Positions 37,835-47,780 of a stretch of DNA of 64,000 bases are shown one piece after another (the first letter of the stretch is position 1; every line of letters begins with the position of its first letter). The notes under the pieces were generated by a model. The model made no database searches. It saw only the letters and a program-made list of their open reading frames with translations, and was not told the origin of the DNA. The position numbers were made by a program, and so were the translations under genes. Source of the DNA: Allosphingosinicella deserti (lineage in GTDB: Bacteria; Pseudomonadota; Alphaproteobacteria; Sphingomonadales; Sphingomonadaceae). The stretch covers positions 248,001-312,000 of the forward strand of contig NZ_PXYI01000002.1 in NCBI RefSeq assembly GCF_003012735.1, in the 5' to 3' direction.

Positions 37835-39160
37835 ATGCCGCCTTCCGCGCTCTCCCCCTTTCCGTGGATCGACGTGATCGTCATCCTCCTGCTGATCGCG
37901 CTCAACGGCGTGTTCGCGATGGCGGAGCTTGCCATCGTCTCGTCGCGCAAGCCGCGGCTGCGGGCGATGGCGAAGGCCGGTCGGCGAGGCGCCCAGACCG
38001 CACTCGATCTCGCGGCCGATCCCGGCCGGTTCCTGTCCGCCGTCCAGATCGGAATCACCCTGATCGGCATCCTGGCAGGCGCCTATTCGGGCTCCAGCCT
38101 CGGCGGCCCGGTCGGCGAGCGGATCGCCCGGCTCGGAATTGCCCCCGAGACCGCTGCAACGATCGGCTTCAGCATCGTCATCCTGATCACCACCTACGCG
38201 TCGCTTGTGATCGGCGAATTGGTGCCCAAGCAATTCGCGTTGCGCGCGCCCGAGCCGATCGCCGCCGCAATGGCGACGCCCATGCTGTGGATCGCGCGGA
38301 TCACCGCGCCCTTGGTGTGGCTGCTCGATCGCACCAGCGCCCTCATCTTCCGCCTGCTCCGCCTCCGCCGCGAGGAATCGAACAAGGTCACCGCCGAGGA
38401 ACTCCAGATCGTCGTCGCCGAGGCGCACAGCGCCGGGGTGCTCGAGGAATATGAGCGCGCCTTGATTTCCGGCGTGGTGCGGCTGGCCGATCGCCCCACG
38501 CGCGAGGTGATGACACCGCGCACCGATGTCGACTGGATCGACGTCGATTCCTCCACCGAGGAATTGCGCGAGGCGCTTCGCAACGCGCAGCACAGCCGGC
38601 TTCCGGTGGCGGAAGGGTCGGTCGACACATTGCTCGGCGTCGTTCAGGCGCGCGACATCGTCGCCGCCTTCATCGACGATCGCGCGCTCGATCTTCGCGC
38701 CTTGGTTCGCGAGGCGCCAGTCGTCGCCGATCAGATGGACGCGATGGATACCCTCGCGGTGCTGCGCGATGCCGATGTGCCGATGGCGTTCGTTCATGAC
38801 GAATATGGCCATTTCGAAGGCGTCGTCACCCCGGCCGACCTGCTCTCCGCGCTCGCCGGCGTGTTCGCTTCGAACTTCGATCCCGGAAGCGAGGCGCCGC
38901 TGGTCGAGCGCGAGGACGGCAGTTGGTGGGTGTCCGGATCGCTGCCCGCCGACGCGATGTCGGACCGCCTCGGCATCAATCTTCCTGAAGATCGCGACTA
39001 TGCCACTGCGGCGGGGTTCGCGCTCTCCGTGCTCAAGCACATTCCTGAGGTCGGCGAACGCTTCTCCTTCGGCAGCTGGCGCTTCGAGATCGTCGACATG
39101 GACGGCTTCAAGATCGACAAACTCCTCGCCAGCGAAGTCGTCCGCGGCCGCAGAGGGTAA
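37835..39160 (+). CDS. CNNM/CorC (hemolysin TlyC-like) family transporter-related protein
   Basis: 441 residues from the ATG at 37835, which follows GGGGAG; longer starts at 37796 and 37811 exist. The N-terminal CNNM/DUF21 membrane domain (about 10-190, including LIALNGVFAMAELAIVSSRKPRL) is followed by paired CBS domains (about 215-330) and a C-terminal CorC_HlyC domain that resembles FAD-binding PCMH folds. Family members affect Mg2+ or cobalt flux across the inner membrane; the old name hemolysin is historical. Monocistronic. Confidence 0.88.
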   Translation: MPPSALSPFPWIDVIVILLLIALNGVFAMAELAIVSSRKPRLRAMAKAGRRGAQTALDLAADPGRFLSAVQIGITLIGILAGAYSGSSLGGPVGERIARLGIAPETAATIGFSIVILITTYASLVIGELVPKQFALRAPEPIAAAMATPMLWIARITAPLVWLLDRTSALIFRLLRLRREESNKVTAEELQIVVAEAHSAGVLEEYERALISGVVRLADRPTREVMTPRTDVDWIDVDSSTEELREALRNAQHSRLPVAEGSVDTLLGVVQARDIVAAFIDDRALDLRALVREAPVVADQMDAMDTLAVLRDADVPMAFVHDEYGHFEGVVTPADLLSALAGVFASNFDPGSEAPLVEREDGSWWVSGSLPADAMSDRLGINLPEDRDYATAAGFALSVLKHIPEVGERFSFGSWRFEIVDMDGFKIDKLLASEVVRGRRG

Positions 39161-39263
39161 TCGGCAGCTCTCCAGCGAAAGAGTGGCGGGGCCAGACCGC
39201 GAAGCTTGAAGTGGAGCCTGAACTCCTGCGCTCACTCTCCAAACGTGCCGGAGAGCATCGGGA

Positions 39264-39779
39264 TCAGGCGGTCCCGCCCAATTTCCCGAATTGCGCTTCG
39301 AACCCGTCGGTGTCGCCGCGTGCCAGATAGGCGGCCTGATCGCCGACCCGGTCGCGGGCGAGGCGGCCCTTGAACGCACCCATGCGGTCGTCGAGAAGCG
39401 CAAGCTCGTTGGCCGACAGCCGGGCAAGCTGGTCGAAGCGGGTGATCCCTGCGGCGTTCAGCTGGGCGGCGAGCTTCGGACCGACTCCCTTCAGCTGCTG
39501 GAGATTGTCCGGTGGACCGCTCGCTTCGGAGACGATCGGATGGGCCTCGACGCCAAGAATCTCGCCAGCGACATCCTTCGCCGCGGCTGCGCCCTCGTCG
39601 GCGACCCCGCGTCCCTCCGCGAGGTCGATCGCGCGCGCCGTGGTTGCTGCCACCGGACGCGCATCCTGCTGGGTGACCTGCACGCGCTGTTTGGAGCTGC
39701 GCGCGATCAGGATGATTGCGAGCACGAGCAGGACGAGCGCGCCGGCGATGATCAGCAGGGTGTTGGTGTCGAGGTTCAT
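39264..39779 (-). CDS. Membrane-anchored helix-hairpin-helix protein
   Basis: 171 residues. One N-terminal membrane helix (TLLIIAGALVLLVLAIILIAR), an Ala/Asp-rich linker, then helix-hairpin-helix motifs at the C-terminus (DNLQQLKGVGPKLAAQLNAAGITRFDQLARL and a following helix) similar to those of the flap-endonuclease-like and DUF4332 proteins. The HhH motif usually binds nucleic acid; the fused membrane anchor makes a role at the membrane surface likely. Its ATG overlaps the stop of the upstream 62-residue gene by 4 bases. Last gene of a three-gene set. Confidence 0.75.
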   Translation of the reverse strand: MNLDTNTLLIIAGALVLLVLAIILIARSSKQRVQVTQQDARPVAATTARAIDLAEGRGVADEGAAAAKDVAGEILGVEAHPIVSEASGPPDNLQQLKGVGPKLAAQLNAAGITRFDQLARLSANELALLDDRMGAFKGRLARDRVGDQAAYLARGDTDGFEAQFGKLGGTA

Positions 39780-39964
39780 GGCAGCGGCGTCTCCGTATCG
39801 TTCGTGTGCGGCCGATCTTCGGCGCTGGTGGCGCTTTGGCCGACGCTGCCGTCGCTCTCGGGCGGGAGCCTCCGTCCCAGCTTGAAGACCCAGAAAGCGA
39901 CGACGAGGCCGATCAGCAGCCCCAGACCCAGCGCAATGAGATTGGAATTGGCGACGAACAGCAT
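39776..39964 (-). CDS. Small membrane protein (62 residues)
   Basis: Starts at the ATG at 39964 (MLFVANSNLIALGLGLLIG); the open frame extends upstream with arginine-rich, non-coding-like sequence. One membrane helix at residues 8-27, then a short hydrophilic tail ending NDTETPLP. No family recognised. It lies 11 bases after the BON-like gene and overlaps the HhH gene by 4 bases, so the three are coupled. Confidence 0.65.
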   Translation of the reverse strand: MLFVANSNLIALGLGLLIGLVVAFWVFKLGRRLPPESDGSVGQSATSAEDRPHTNDTETPLP

Positions 39965-39975
39965 CGGTCTATCCT

Positions 39976-40407
39976 TCAGTCGAGGAAGCTCTGGCGCTTG
40001 CGCCTGCCGAAGATCAGGGCCCCGATCACGAGGCCTGCGAAATAAGCCAGCGCGACCACGATCAGGGTCTCGGCGAGCAGCGGCAGGCCGTTGCCGCCCG
40101 GCTCGTCGTCCCAGCGCACGCGGGCGACGCCGGGCACGGCGCGGACATAATCCTTGATGCCCCATTGGCTGCCGAGGCCTTCGCGCTGGAGATCGTTGGC
40201 GGTGCCGCTGACGATTACGGTGCGGCTTAGCGGCTCCCGCACCATGCGCACGGAAATACCGGGCAGCTCCGCTTGCGCCGCTGCCGCTTGCGCCGCCCGC
40301 TCGATCCCGCCGACCAGGGCGTCACCCTGGCCACCCGGTCCGTGCCAGATCCACCCCATCGCCAGCGCGGCAAGCAGCCCGATGAGGATTTTCACATGTG
40401 TCTTCAT
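39976..40407 (-). CDS. BON-like domain membrane protein
   Basis: 143 residues: N-terminal membrane helix or signal anchor (VKILIGLLAALAMGWIW), a BON/OsmY-like region of about 75 residues (ISVRMVREPLSRTVIVSGTAND and YVRAVPGVARVRWDDE, giving two short helices and three strands), and a C-terminal membrane helix (LIVVALAYFAGLVIGALIFG) followed by a basic tail. BON domains bind phospholipid or link envelope layers. First gene of the BON-small protein-HhH set, 65 bases after purD on the same strand. Confidence 0.72.
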   Translation of the reverse strand: MKTHVKILIGLLAALAMGWIWHGPGGQGDALVGGIERAAQAAAAQAELPGISVRMVREPLSRTVIVSGTANDLQREGLGSQWGIKDYVRAVPGVARVRWDDEPGGNGLPLLAETLIVVALAYFAGLVIGALIFGRRKRQSFLD

Positions 40408-40472
40408 GTCGCCTCCTCCTCCCCAAAACCTAGTCTATGGCAGAAAGCTCCGCTGTCCAGCGCTCCCGGCGC

Positions 40473-41768
40473 TCAGGCGTTGGTCCCGCCGTGGCCGCGG
40501 AGCCGCGCGATTTCTCGCCAGCCGATGTCCTTGCGGCAGAAACCGGTCGGAAAGTCTATCTGCGCAAGGGCGGCATAAGCCGCGTCGCGCGCCGCCGCGA
40601 CGTCCCCCCCGAGCGCGGTCACCGCGAGTACGCGGCCGCCGTTCGCGACGAGCTTGCCGTCTCGGACGGCAGTGCCGGCATGGAAGATCTTGACCGCCCC
40701 GGTTTCCGCCACGTCGAGGCCGGCGATGGTACCGCCCTTGTCCGGAGTGCCGGGATATCCGTCGGCCGCCATCACCACCGTGAGTGCGGCCTCCTTCCGC
40801 ATCCGGGGCGGGACGACCTCTTCGAGACGGCCGCGCGCAACCGCCTCGAGCAGTTCGAGCAGATCAGTTTCCAGCCGCATCATCAGCACCTGGCATTCGG
40901 GGTCGCCGAACCGCGCATTATACTCGATCAGCTTGGGGCCGTCGTCGGTAAGCATCAGGCCGGCGAAGAGCACGCCTGAAAAGGGGGCGCCGCGCTCCGC
41001 CAGCGCCGCGACAGTCGGGCGGATGATTTCGTCGATCACCCGCGTTTCCAGCGCGGGGGTGAGGATCGAGGCCGGGCTGTAGGCGCCCATGCCGCCCGTA
41101 TTGGGGCCGGTGTCGCCGTCGCCGACCCGCTTGTGATCCTGCGCCGAGCCCAGCGGCACGATCGCCTTGCCGTCGGTCAGCACGAAGAAGCTGACCTCCT
41201 CGCCGGTCATGAACTCCTCGATCACCACCGATGCGCCGGCACCTCCGAAGCCGCCCTGGAACATCGAATCGAGCGCCGCCTGGGCCTCGGTGTCGGTTTC
41301 CGCGATGATCACACCCTTGCCGGCGGCAAGGCCGTCCGCCTTGATCACCACCGGCAGCGTGAATTCCGGCAAAGCGGCCTCGGCGGCGAGGCGGTCGGAC
41401 GCGCGGACGTAGCGTGCCGTCGGGATGCCGTAGCGCGCGCACAGATCCTTGGTGAAGCCTTTCGAGCCTTCCAGCTGGGCCGGCACCTTGTTCGGCCCGA
41501 ACACGGCGTAGCCCATCGTGCGAAGATTGTCGGCGAGGCCGTCGACCAGCGGCGCCTCGGGCCCGATCACGATCAGCTCGATCGCTTCCTTGCGGCAGAA
41601 ATCCACCACGGCGCGATGATCTGCGGCATCGAGGTCGACCAGGGCGGCATGGTTCGCTATGCCCGGATTCCCGGGCGCGGCGAACAACTTGCCGAGCCGC
41701 GGCGATTGCGCGAGCTTCCAGGCGAGCGCATGCTCGCGGCCGCCCGAGCCAAGCAGCAGGACATTCAT
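40473..41768 (-). CDS. purD: Phosphoribosylamine-glycine ligase PurD
   Basis: 431 residues from the ATG at 41768 ([19 protein letters not shown]). ATP-grasp enzyme with VNG-like stretches [38 protein letters not shown] and [20 protein letters not shown]. It makes glycinamide ribonucleotide, step two of purine synthesis. The start codon overlaps that of xseA on the other strand within one CATG, so the two divergent genes have no space between them and each promoter must lie inside the other's coding region or just upstream. Confidence 0.96.
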   Translation of the reverse strand: MNVLLLGSGGREHALAWKLAQSPRLGKLFAAPGNPGIANHAALVDLDAADHRAVVDFCRKEAIELIVIGPEAPLVDGLADNLRTMGYAVFGPNKVPAQLEGSKGFTKDLCARYGIPTARYVRASDRLAAEAALPEFTLPVVIKADGLAAGKGVIIAETDTEAQAALDSMFQGGFGGAGASVVIEEFMTGEEVSFFVLTDGKAIVPLGSAQDHKRVGDGDTGPNTGGMGAYSPASILTPALETRVIDEIIRPTVAALAERGAPFSGVLFAGLMLTDDGPKLIEYNARFGDPECQVLMMRLETDLLELLEAVARGRLEEVVPPRMRKEAALTVVMAADGYPGTPDKGGTIAGLDVAETGAVKIFHAGTAVRDGKLVANGGRVLAVTALGGDVAAARDAAYAALAQIDFPTGFCRKDIGWREIARLRGHGGTNA

Positions 41769-41769
41769 G
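41766..41769. promoter_or_regulatory. Overlapping divergent start codons of purD and xseA
   Basis: The palindrome CATG supplies the ATG of purD on the minus strand (41768-41766) and the ATG of xseA on the plus strand (41767-41769). The ribosome sites and promoters therefore fall inside the opposite gene. Confidence 0.6.
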
Positions 41770-43197
41770 GACGATTTCCCTCCAAGCGGCCCCGGATTTC
41801 CAGGTGAGGGGGGGCTCCTAGCAACTGAGGCGCCGGGCGACAACGCACCAGCCATGACCGTGTCGGACCTGTCGATGCGCCTGAAGCGCACCGTCGAGGA
41901 CGCGTTCGGCTTCGTTCGGGTCCGCGGCGAGATAAGTGGCTGGAAACGCGCCGCCTCCGGCCATTGCTACCTTTGCCTCAAGGACGACAAGTCGGTGATC
42001 GACGGCGTCCTGTGGAAGGCCAATGCGGGGGCCCTGCAATTTCGGCCCGAAGATGGCGTCGAAGTAATCGTCACCGGCAAGCTCACCACCTTCCCGGGGC
42101 GATCGCGCTACCAGATCGTGATCGAGCGCATGGAGCTTGCCGGGCAGGGCGCCCTGATGGCGCTGCTCGACAAGCGCCGCCGGGCCCTCGCCGCCGAGGG
42201 GCTGTTCGACGCCGCCCGCAAGCAGCGCCTGCCGTTCGCGCCGCGGGTGATCGGTGTCGTGACCTCTCCGACCGGCGCCGTGATCCGCGACATCCTCCAC
42301 CGTCTCGAGGATCGCTGCCCGACCCACGTCATCGTCTGGCCGGTTCAGGTTCAGGGTGAGACTGCGGCCGGGCAGATCGCTGCTGCGGTACGGGGCTTCG
42401 ATGCTCTGCGCCCGGGCGGGCCGGTGCCGCGGCCGGATCTGGTCATCGTTGCCCGCGGCGGCGGTTCGATCGAGGATCTGTGGGCGTTCAACGAGGAAGA
42501 GGTGGTGCGCGCCGTCGCCGCCTGCTCGATCCCGATCATTTCGGCCGTAGGCCACGAGACCGACACCACTCTATGCGATTTCGCTGCCGACATCCGCGCG
42601 CCGACGCCGACCGCCGCCGCCGAGATCGCGGTGCCGGTGCGGGTCGAGCTCGTCGCCCAGTTGCGCGAGATCGGTCAGCGGATCGGCCGCTGCGCGATGC
42701 GTGCCGCCGAACGCTCGGCCGAGAAGCTCGAGACGTGCCTGCGCCATTTTCCGGCCCGGGATCAGTTGCTGGCGCCGCAGCAACAGCGTCTGGACGAGCT
42801 CAGCGATCGTCTGCCGCGCGCCCTCGGTACCCGCCTCGGCCATGCCCGCGGCGATCTCGGACGTGCGGCGGGCGCGCTCCGCCCAAGCCTGCTTGCCGCC
42901 ACCGTCCGGCGCTCGCGCGAGCGTCTGGACGGCCTCTGGCGGGTGGCGCAGCTCGCTCATCCCAACAGGCCGCTCGAACGCGGCTATGCCCGCGTCGAGG
43001 ATCGCGGCGGCAAGACCCTGATTTCGGCCGCCGCCGCGCGCGATGCCGGGCGCCTCCGCCTGGTCTTCGCCGACGGCGAAGTCGAGGCGGCGGTCGGCGA
43101 CGAGCCGCCTCCGGTGCTCTCGGCGCCGCCGCCGGAGCGTCCACGTCGCGAAGCGCGCCGGCCCGGCAAGGCGCCGGAACAGCCGACCTTCCTCTGA
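41767..43197 (+). CDS. xseA: Exodeoxyribonuclease VII large subunit
   Basis: 476 residues from the ATG at 41767; in-frame ATGs upstream lie within purD, and a later ATG at 41854 would cut off an N-terminal stretch ([14 protein letters not shown]) that resembles those of related proteins. N-terminal OB-fold ([24 protein letters not shown]), then the Exonuc_VII_L core with [36 protein letters not shown] and [24 protein letters not shown], and a coiled-coil region. With XseB it degrades single-stranded DNA. xseB is not in the window. Confidence 0.95.
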   Translation: MDDFPPSGPGFPGEGGLLATEAPGDNAPAMTVSDLSMRLKRTVEDAFGFVRVRGEISGWKRAASGHCYLCLKDDKSVIDGVLWKANAGALQFRPEDGVEVIVTGKLTTFPGRSRYQIVIERMELAGQGALMALLDKRRRALAAEGLFDAARKQRLPFAPRVIGVVTSPTGAVIRDILHRLEDRCPTHVIVWPVQVQGETAAGQIAAAVRGFDALRPGGPVPRPDLVIVARGGGSIEDLWAFNEEEVVRAVAACSIPIISAVGHETDTTLCDFAADIRAPTPTAAAEIAVPVRVELVAQLREIGQRIGRCAMRAAERSAEKLETCLRHFPARDQLLAPQQQRLDELSDRLPRALGTRLGHARGDLGRAAGALRPSLLAATVRRSRERLDGLWRVAQLAHPNRPLERGYARVEDRGGKTLISAAAARDAGRLRLVFADGEVEAAVGDEPPPVLSAPPPERPRREARRPGKAPEQPTFL

Positions 43198-43262
43198 CGA
43201 CGTGTCAACAGATTGAGCGATATCGCCGCGGCCTCTAGATCCCGCGCGAGAAGGACGAAACG

Positions 43263-43463
43263 ATGCTGATGTCGAACAAGGGCCGCGAGGCGCGGATTCA
43301 TTACATGGCGGGGACGTTCCGGGTGCTGAGCCCGGGCGATCATGTCGTCTGCGCCGTTTCGAAGCAGCCGATCGCACTCGAGGCGCTGCGCTACTGGAGC
43401 GTCGCGCGGCAGGAGGCTTATGCCAGTGCCGAGATCGCCACCGAAGCCGAAGGACGCGGTTGA
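43263..43463 (+). CDS. DUF2093 domain protein
   Basis: 66 residues. The sequence ARIHYMAGTFRVLSPGDHVVCAVSKQPIALEALRYWSVARQEAY fits the alphaproteobacterial DUF2093 family, short beta-rich proteins of unknown function, often encoded next to xseA. A ribosome site (GAGAAGGA) lies 7 bases before the ATG. 65 bases after xseA in the same direction, so probably cotranscribed. Confidence 0.85.
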   Translation: MLMSNKGREARIHYMAGTFRVLSPGDHVVCAVSKQPIALEALRYWSVARQEAYASAEIATEAEGRG

Positions 43464-43756
43464 ATCCTGCGTTAGGCTGCGCATCGTCGTTGGCCCTCGC
43501 CGAAGCGCCCGGTGCCGCAATTCTGACACTAGGGAAGGCCCGGCGCAGCAGACCAGCCCCGTCGCTTCGCGATCGCCCGTGATCAGCGGCGCCGCATGCC
43601 GGTCGATCCGATCGGCATCGTAGGTGCGACCGGACCGCAGCTGTACTGGGGCTCGCATTGGCAGGATGCCCGGATCGATCCGGCGCGCTTGGCTGGGCCA
43701 ATACGCTGAGGTCGGTCGGCGCTGCCGTCCCGGTCTCGCATTCTTGCGAAAGCGGA
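43464..43756. other. Gap of 293 bases without a convincing gene
   Basis: Lies between DUF2093 and the opposing exported protein. A small plus-strand frame from about 43597 to 43710 (37 codons, MPVDPIGIVGATGPQLYWG...) has good-looking codons but no ribosome site or match I recognise. No terminator hairpin with a U-run is obvious. It may contain a gene remnant. Confidence 0.3.
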
Positions 43757-44290
43757 TCAGTTGACCCGCTGGACCTTCACGCCCGGCTGCCCGGCCACGC
43801 TCATCATGTAACTGCCCAGGCTGCCCCGTTTGACGACCACCTTGTGGCCGGCCTTGGGCGCAACTGCGATCGGTTTCCCGTCGATCTGGCTCCAGCGCGC
43901 TCCATCGGCAAGCAGGAAGGTGTAATAACCGTCGCGGTTGGAGCCGACGTTGGTGAGGACGCCTTCGATCTGCTTCAGTTCCTCTTCGCCTTCGTCGTTG
44001 CCGCCGAACAGGCCGAGATCGGGCATCGTGAGCCCGAACAGGCTCTTTCTGGCTTCCCGAACCTGCGTCTTGTCAACGACGACGAGGTCCCGCCGATCGG
44101 CGGCCTGCTGCAGCATGGCCGTCGTGTCGTCGAAGCATTTCAGCCGGGCGGCGGACTCGCTGACCCCGCGACATCGAACCACCGCTTCGAAAAGCTCGGG
44201 ACGCGCCTGCTGTTTCTGTGGCTTCGCCGCAACGCTCGTGACCGGAAACAGCGCGGCGAGCGCTCCGAGGGCAAGCAACTTACGGTTCAC
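43757..44290 (-). CDS. Exported protein of unknown function
   Basis: 177 residues from a GTG at 44290, placed 8 bases after GGGAGGG; the open frame goes to 44347 but this start gives a clean signal peptide (VNRKLLALGALAALFPVTSVAA). The mature part has a Cys pair (VRCRGVSESAARLKCFDD, about Cys42 and Cys52), a pattern seen in small periplasmic proteins, then a domain with IEGVLTNVGSNRDGYYTFLLADGARWSQIDGKPIAVAPKAGHKVVV, which looks like a small beta-barrel. No specific family is assigned. It is divergent from the TonB receptor gene. Confidence 0.72.
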   Translation of the reverse strand: MNRKLLALGALAALFPVTSVAAKPQKQQARPELFEAVVRCRGVSESAARLKCFDDTTAMLQQAADRRDLVVVDKTQVREARKSLFGLTMPDLGLFGGNDEGEEELKQIEGVLTNVGSNRDGYYTFLLADGARWSQIDGKPIAVAPKAGHKVVVKRGSLGSYMMSVAGQPGVKVQRVN

Positions 44291-44536
44291 GGCGACGACC
44301 CTCCCACTTGATGTCCGCATAATGTTCCAACGACTTGCGGTGTGCAACCGACAAGAGACTGCTGCTGCTTCTGTGGTAAATTTGCCACGTCAGCGGAAAT
44401 TGGCCGTTCCGCGTCAGCGGCGGCAATTGCTTCCGATTTGTTACATCCCGTAAACAGATCCCGGTTTGCCGGCCTTTGCGTCGGCACGAGGGATGAGAAG
44501 AGGAATCGCGGCAAACGCCGCAACAAGGGGACGGAC

Positions 44537-47500
44537 ATGAAGAAGACCCGAATTCTTAATCAGTTGCTGGCGACCACCTTTATCTGCGGGTCGCTCGGCA
44601 TTGCTGCACCAGCCTTCGCGCAGGACGCAACCGACGTGGCGGAGCCCACTGGCCCGGCCGAAGGTCAGGCGACCCCGACCACCTCCGCCGAAGGCGAGCC
44701 GGTCGAGCGGGAGCAGGACATCGTCATCACCGGGTCGCGCATCCCGCAGCCCAATCTCGAATCCACCGCTCCGGTCACGGTCGTCAGCAGCCAGGACATC
44801 AAGCTCCAGGGCACGACCAAGGTCGAAGATCTCCTCAACTCGCTGCCGGCGGTGTTCGCCAGCCAGGCCTCCACCCTTTCCAACGGCGCCGACGGCACCG
44901 CCTCGGTCGATCTTCGCGGCCTGGGCACCAGCCGTACCCTCAGCCTCGTCAACGGCCGTCGCCTGCTCCCGGGCGATCCGAGCCCGACCAGCGGTTCGGC
45001 CGCGGACATCAACATCATCCCGGCCTCGATCCTGAAGCGGGTCGAAGTCCTCACCGGCGGCGCCTCGTCGACCTACGGTGCGGACGCGGTCGCCGGCGTC
45101 GTCAACTTCATCGTCGACACCGATTTCACCGGCATCCGCTTCGACGGCCAGTACAGCTTCTACCAGCATGAAAATCGCAACGACTTCATGCGCGGCCTGC
45201 TCGACACGCGCATTGCTCAGGGGCTTTCCGGTTACACCTATCCGGGCGGTAACGTTGCCGATGGCGGCACATTCGACGGCACCGTTTCGATCGGCACCCA
45301 GTTCGACGACGGCCGTGGTCATGCCGTGGTCTATGTCGGCTATCGCAAGGCGAACGCGGTTACCCAGCGCCGCCGTGACTACAGCGCCTGCGTGTTGCAG
45401 AATACCGGCGGCGGCGCCCCCCGCTGCGGCGGTTCGGCGACCTCGGACAACGGCAACGCGCTCGTGTTCGAGAACGGCACCTCGACGATTTACACCTTCA
45501 CGCCGAGCGGCGGATTCCTCAACACCAGCACGCTCTACAACTTCGCGCCGACCAACTATTTCCAGCGTCCGGACGAACGCTACACGGCCGGCTTCTTCGC
45601 GAATTACGAGATCAACGACCAGTTCAAGCCGTATCTCGAATTCATGTTCATGGACGATCGCACCGTCGCCCAGATCGCTCCCTCGGGCAATTTCGGCAAC
45701 ACGCTGACCGTCAATTGCGGCCCCCCCGCTAGCCCAACCAGCGCGACCGGCGGAAACCCGCTGATGTCACAGGCGCAGCGTGACGTGATCTGCGCCGACG
45801 AGAACCTGATCAACGGTTTCCTCGGGACCTTCCCGCTGGCTGTGGGCGCGCCGTATAACGACACGCCTGGTGCCCCTGCGATCGATTTCACCGATCCGAC
45901 GACCGGTCTCACCTACAATCGTGGTTACTTCCAGCTGCTTCGCCGCAACGTGGAAGGCGGCCCGCGTCAGTCCGATCTGCAGCACACCAACTATCGCACC
46001 GTGATCGGCACGCGCGGCGACATCGATGCGGCATGGTCGTACGACGCTTATTATCAGTACGGTCGTTCCAACTATTCCCAGGTCTACTCGAACGAATTTT
46101 CGGTGCAGCGTCTTGGCCGGGCACTCGACGTCGTCGACGATCCGCGCGTGGCAGGCATCAATCCGATCTGCCGCTCGGTGCTCGACGGCACCGATCCGAA
46201 CTGCGTCCCCTACAACGTCTTCGTTGGTGCCGGCGGTGCCACCCAGGCCGCGATCAACTATCTCTCGGCGACGGGTTTCCAGAAGGGCATGACCTCCGAG
46301 CAGGTGGCGAACATCTCGTTCACCGGCCTTCTCGGCAATTACGGCTTCCAGACTCCGTGGGCGGAGGACGGCGTCGGCGTGAACTTCGGCGCGGAATGGC
46401 GGCGTGAATCCCTGGATCTGCAGACGGACAATGCCTTCCAGACCGGCGATCTCACCGGCCAGGGCGGCGCGACCCTCCCGCTGTCGGGCAACTTCCGCGT
46501 CTATGATCTGTTCGCCGAAGCTCAGATCCCGCTGATCCAGCGCAACTTCATCCATGATCTCTCGCTCAACGCGGGCTATCGCAAGTCCTATTACAAGACG
46601 AGCGCCGACCGGAGCTACGACACCGACACCTACAAGGTCGGCGTCGATTTCGCGCCGATCCGCGACATCCGCTTCCGCGGCACCTACAACCGTGCGGTTC
46701 GCGCTCCCAACATCCAGGAGCTGTTCGCGACCAACACCGTCGGCCTGAACGGATCCGACGATCCCTGCGCCGGGATCACCATAACTGCGACGGACTATGG
46801 TTGTCTTGCGCAGGGACTGCGGGTCGGTCAGCGCACTGCCGCCAACCCGGCGGGCCAGTATAACGGTCTGATCGGCGGCAATCCGGATCTGCAGCCGGAA
46901 AAGGCAACCACCAAGACCGTCGGGGTCGTGCTCCAGCCGACGTTCCTGCCGCGCTTTGCTCTCACCGTCGACTATTTCGACATCAAGGTGGACAACGCGA
47001 TCCGTTCGTTCGGGCAGGACGCCATTCTCGCGCACTGCATCGACAACGCCACCGCCAGCGTCACCCCGGAATCGTGCGACCTCGTCAATCGCGACGCCGC
47101 CGGCTCGATCTGGTTGACGCCGGGCGGCTTCGTTCGCGACTTGCCGAACAATGTCGGCCAGTTGCAGACCAAGGGAATCGAGGTTAACGGCTCCTACTCG
47201 GTTCCGCTCGGCGGCATGGGTAATCTCGCCTTCAGCGCGATTGGCACCTATCTCGACAAATATCGTGTCGATAACGGCCTGACCGAGCCGTATGACTGCG
47301 CCGGTCTCTATGGTCCGACCTGTAGCATCGGCGGCACCACGGACAGCGGCGCGCCGCTGCCCAAGTGGCGCCACAAGGTCCGCGCTACTCTGAACACGCC
47401 GCAGGGTGTCGGTCTGTCGCTGCAATGGCGCCACATCGGTAAGGTCAGGGCGGAGACGACCACCGATCAGGCATCGCTGACCGCGCCAGCTGCGTCGCTC

Positions 47501-47755
47501 TTCGATCCGGGTCTGCGGATCAAGGCGCAGAACTATTTCGATCTCGCGGCGTCCTTCACGATCGGCGACAACTACAACTTCCGCATCGGTGCCAACAACA
47601 TCCTCGACAAGCAGCCGCCGCTGGTCACGTCCGGCAATGGCAGCCGTACGGGCTCGAACCTCTGCCCGACCGGTCCGTGCAACGGCAACACCTACCCGGC
47701 GACCTACGAAGCGCTTGGCCGCTACATCTACGCCGGCATCACGCTCGACTTCTAA
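44537..47755 (+). CDS. TonB-dependent outer-membrane receptor
   Basis: 1072 residues from the ATG at 44537, which follows a purine-rich site (AAGGGGACG). Signal peptide MKKTRILNQLLATTFICGS...APAFAQ, an acidic linker, plug domain (IVITGSRIPQPNLESTAPVTVV, DLLNSLPAVF and GGASSTYGADAVAGVVNFIVDTDFTG) and a 22-strand barrel ending AGITLDF. No N-terminal signalling (STN) domain. It belongs to the large-receptor group that imports oligosaccharides, peptides or other substrates; the ligand is unknown. A strong terminator follows at 47781, but three modifying-enzyme genes lie downstream in the same direction. Confidence 0.93.
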   Translation: MKKTRILNQLLATTFICGSLGIAAPAFAQDATDVAEPTGPAEGQATPTTSAEGEPVEREQDIVITGSRIPQPNLESTAPVTVVSSQDIKLQGTTKVEDLLNSLPAVFASQASTLSNGADGTASVDLRGLGTSRTLSLVNGRRLLPGDPSPTSGSAADINIIPASILKRVEVLTGGASSTYGADAVAGVVNFIVDTDFTGIRFDGQYSFYQHENRNDFMRGLLDTRIAQGLSGYTYPGGNVADGGTFDGTVSIGTQFDDGRGHAVVYVGYRKANAVTQRRRDYSACVLQNTGGGAPRCGGSATSDNGNALVFENGTSTIYTFTPSGGFLNTSTLYNFAPTNYFQRPDERYTAGFFANYEINDQFKPYLEFMFMDDRTVAQIAPSGNFGNTLTVNCGPPASPTSATGGNPLMSQAQRDVICADENLINGFLGTFPLAVGAPYNDTPGAPAIDFTDPTTGLTYNRGYFQLLRRNVEGGPRQSDLQHTNYRTVIGTRGDIDAAWSYDAYYQYGRSNYSQVYSNEFSVQRLGRALDVVDDPRVAGINPICRSVLDGTDPNCVPYNVFVGAGGATQAAINYLSATGFQKGMTSEQVANISFTGLLGNYGFQTPWAEDGVGVNFGAEWRRESLDLQTDNAFQTGDLTGQGGATLPLSGNFRVYDLFAEAQIPLIQRNFIHDLSLNAGYRKSYYKTSADRSYDTDTYKVGVDFAPIRDIRFRGTYNRAVRAPNIQELFATNTVGLNGSDDPCAGITITATDYGCLAQGLRVGQRTAANPAGQYNGLIGGNPDLQPEKATTKTVGVVLQPTFLPRFALTVDYFDIKVDNAIRSFGQDAILAHCIDNATASVTPESCDLVNRDAAGSIWLTPGGFVRDLPNNVGQLQTKGIEVNGSYSVPLGGMGNLAFSAIGTYLDKYRVDNGLTEPYDCAGLYGPTCSIGGTTDSGAPLPKWRHKVRATLNTPQGVGLSLQWRHIGKVRAETTTDQASLTAPAASLFDPGLRIKAQNYFDLAASFTIGDNYNFRIGANNILDKQPPLVTSGNGSRTGSNLCPTGPCNGNTYPATYEALGRYIYAGITLDF

Positions 47756-47780
47756 GTCGCGCCGATACTGTGTCGAATCG

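Noticed and set aside
42571-43701. Minus-strand frame across xseA, DUF2093 and the following gap
   Set aside because: Ser/Arg/Ala-rich shadow frame; xseA and DUF2093 on the other strand are well supported.
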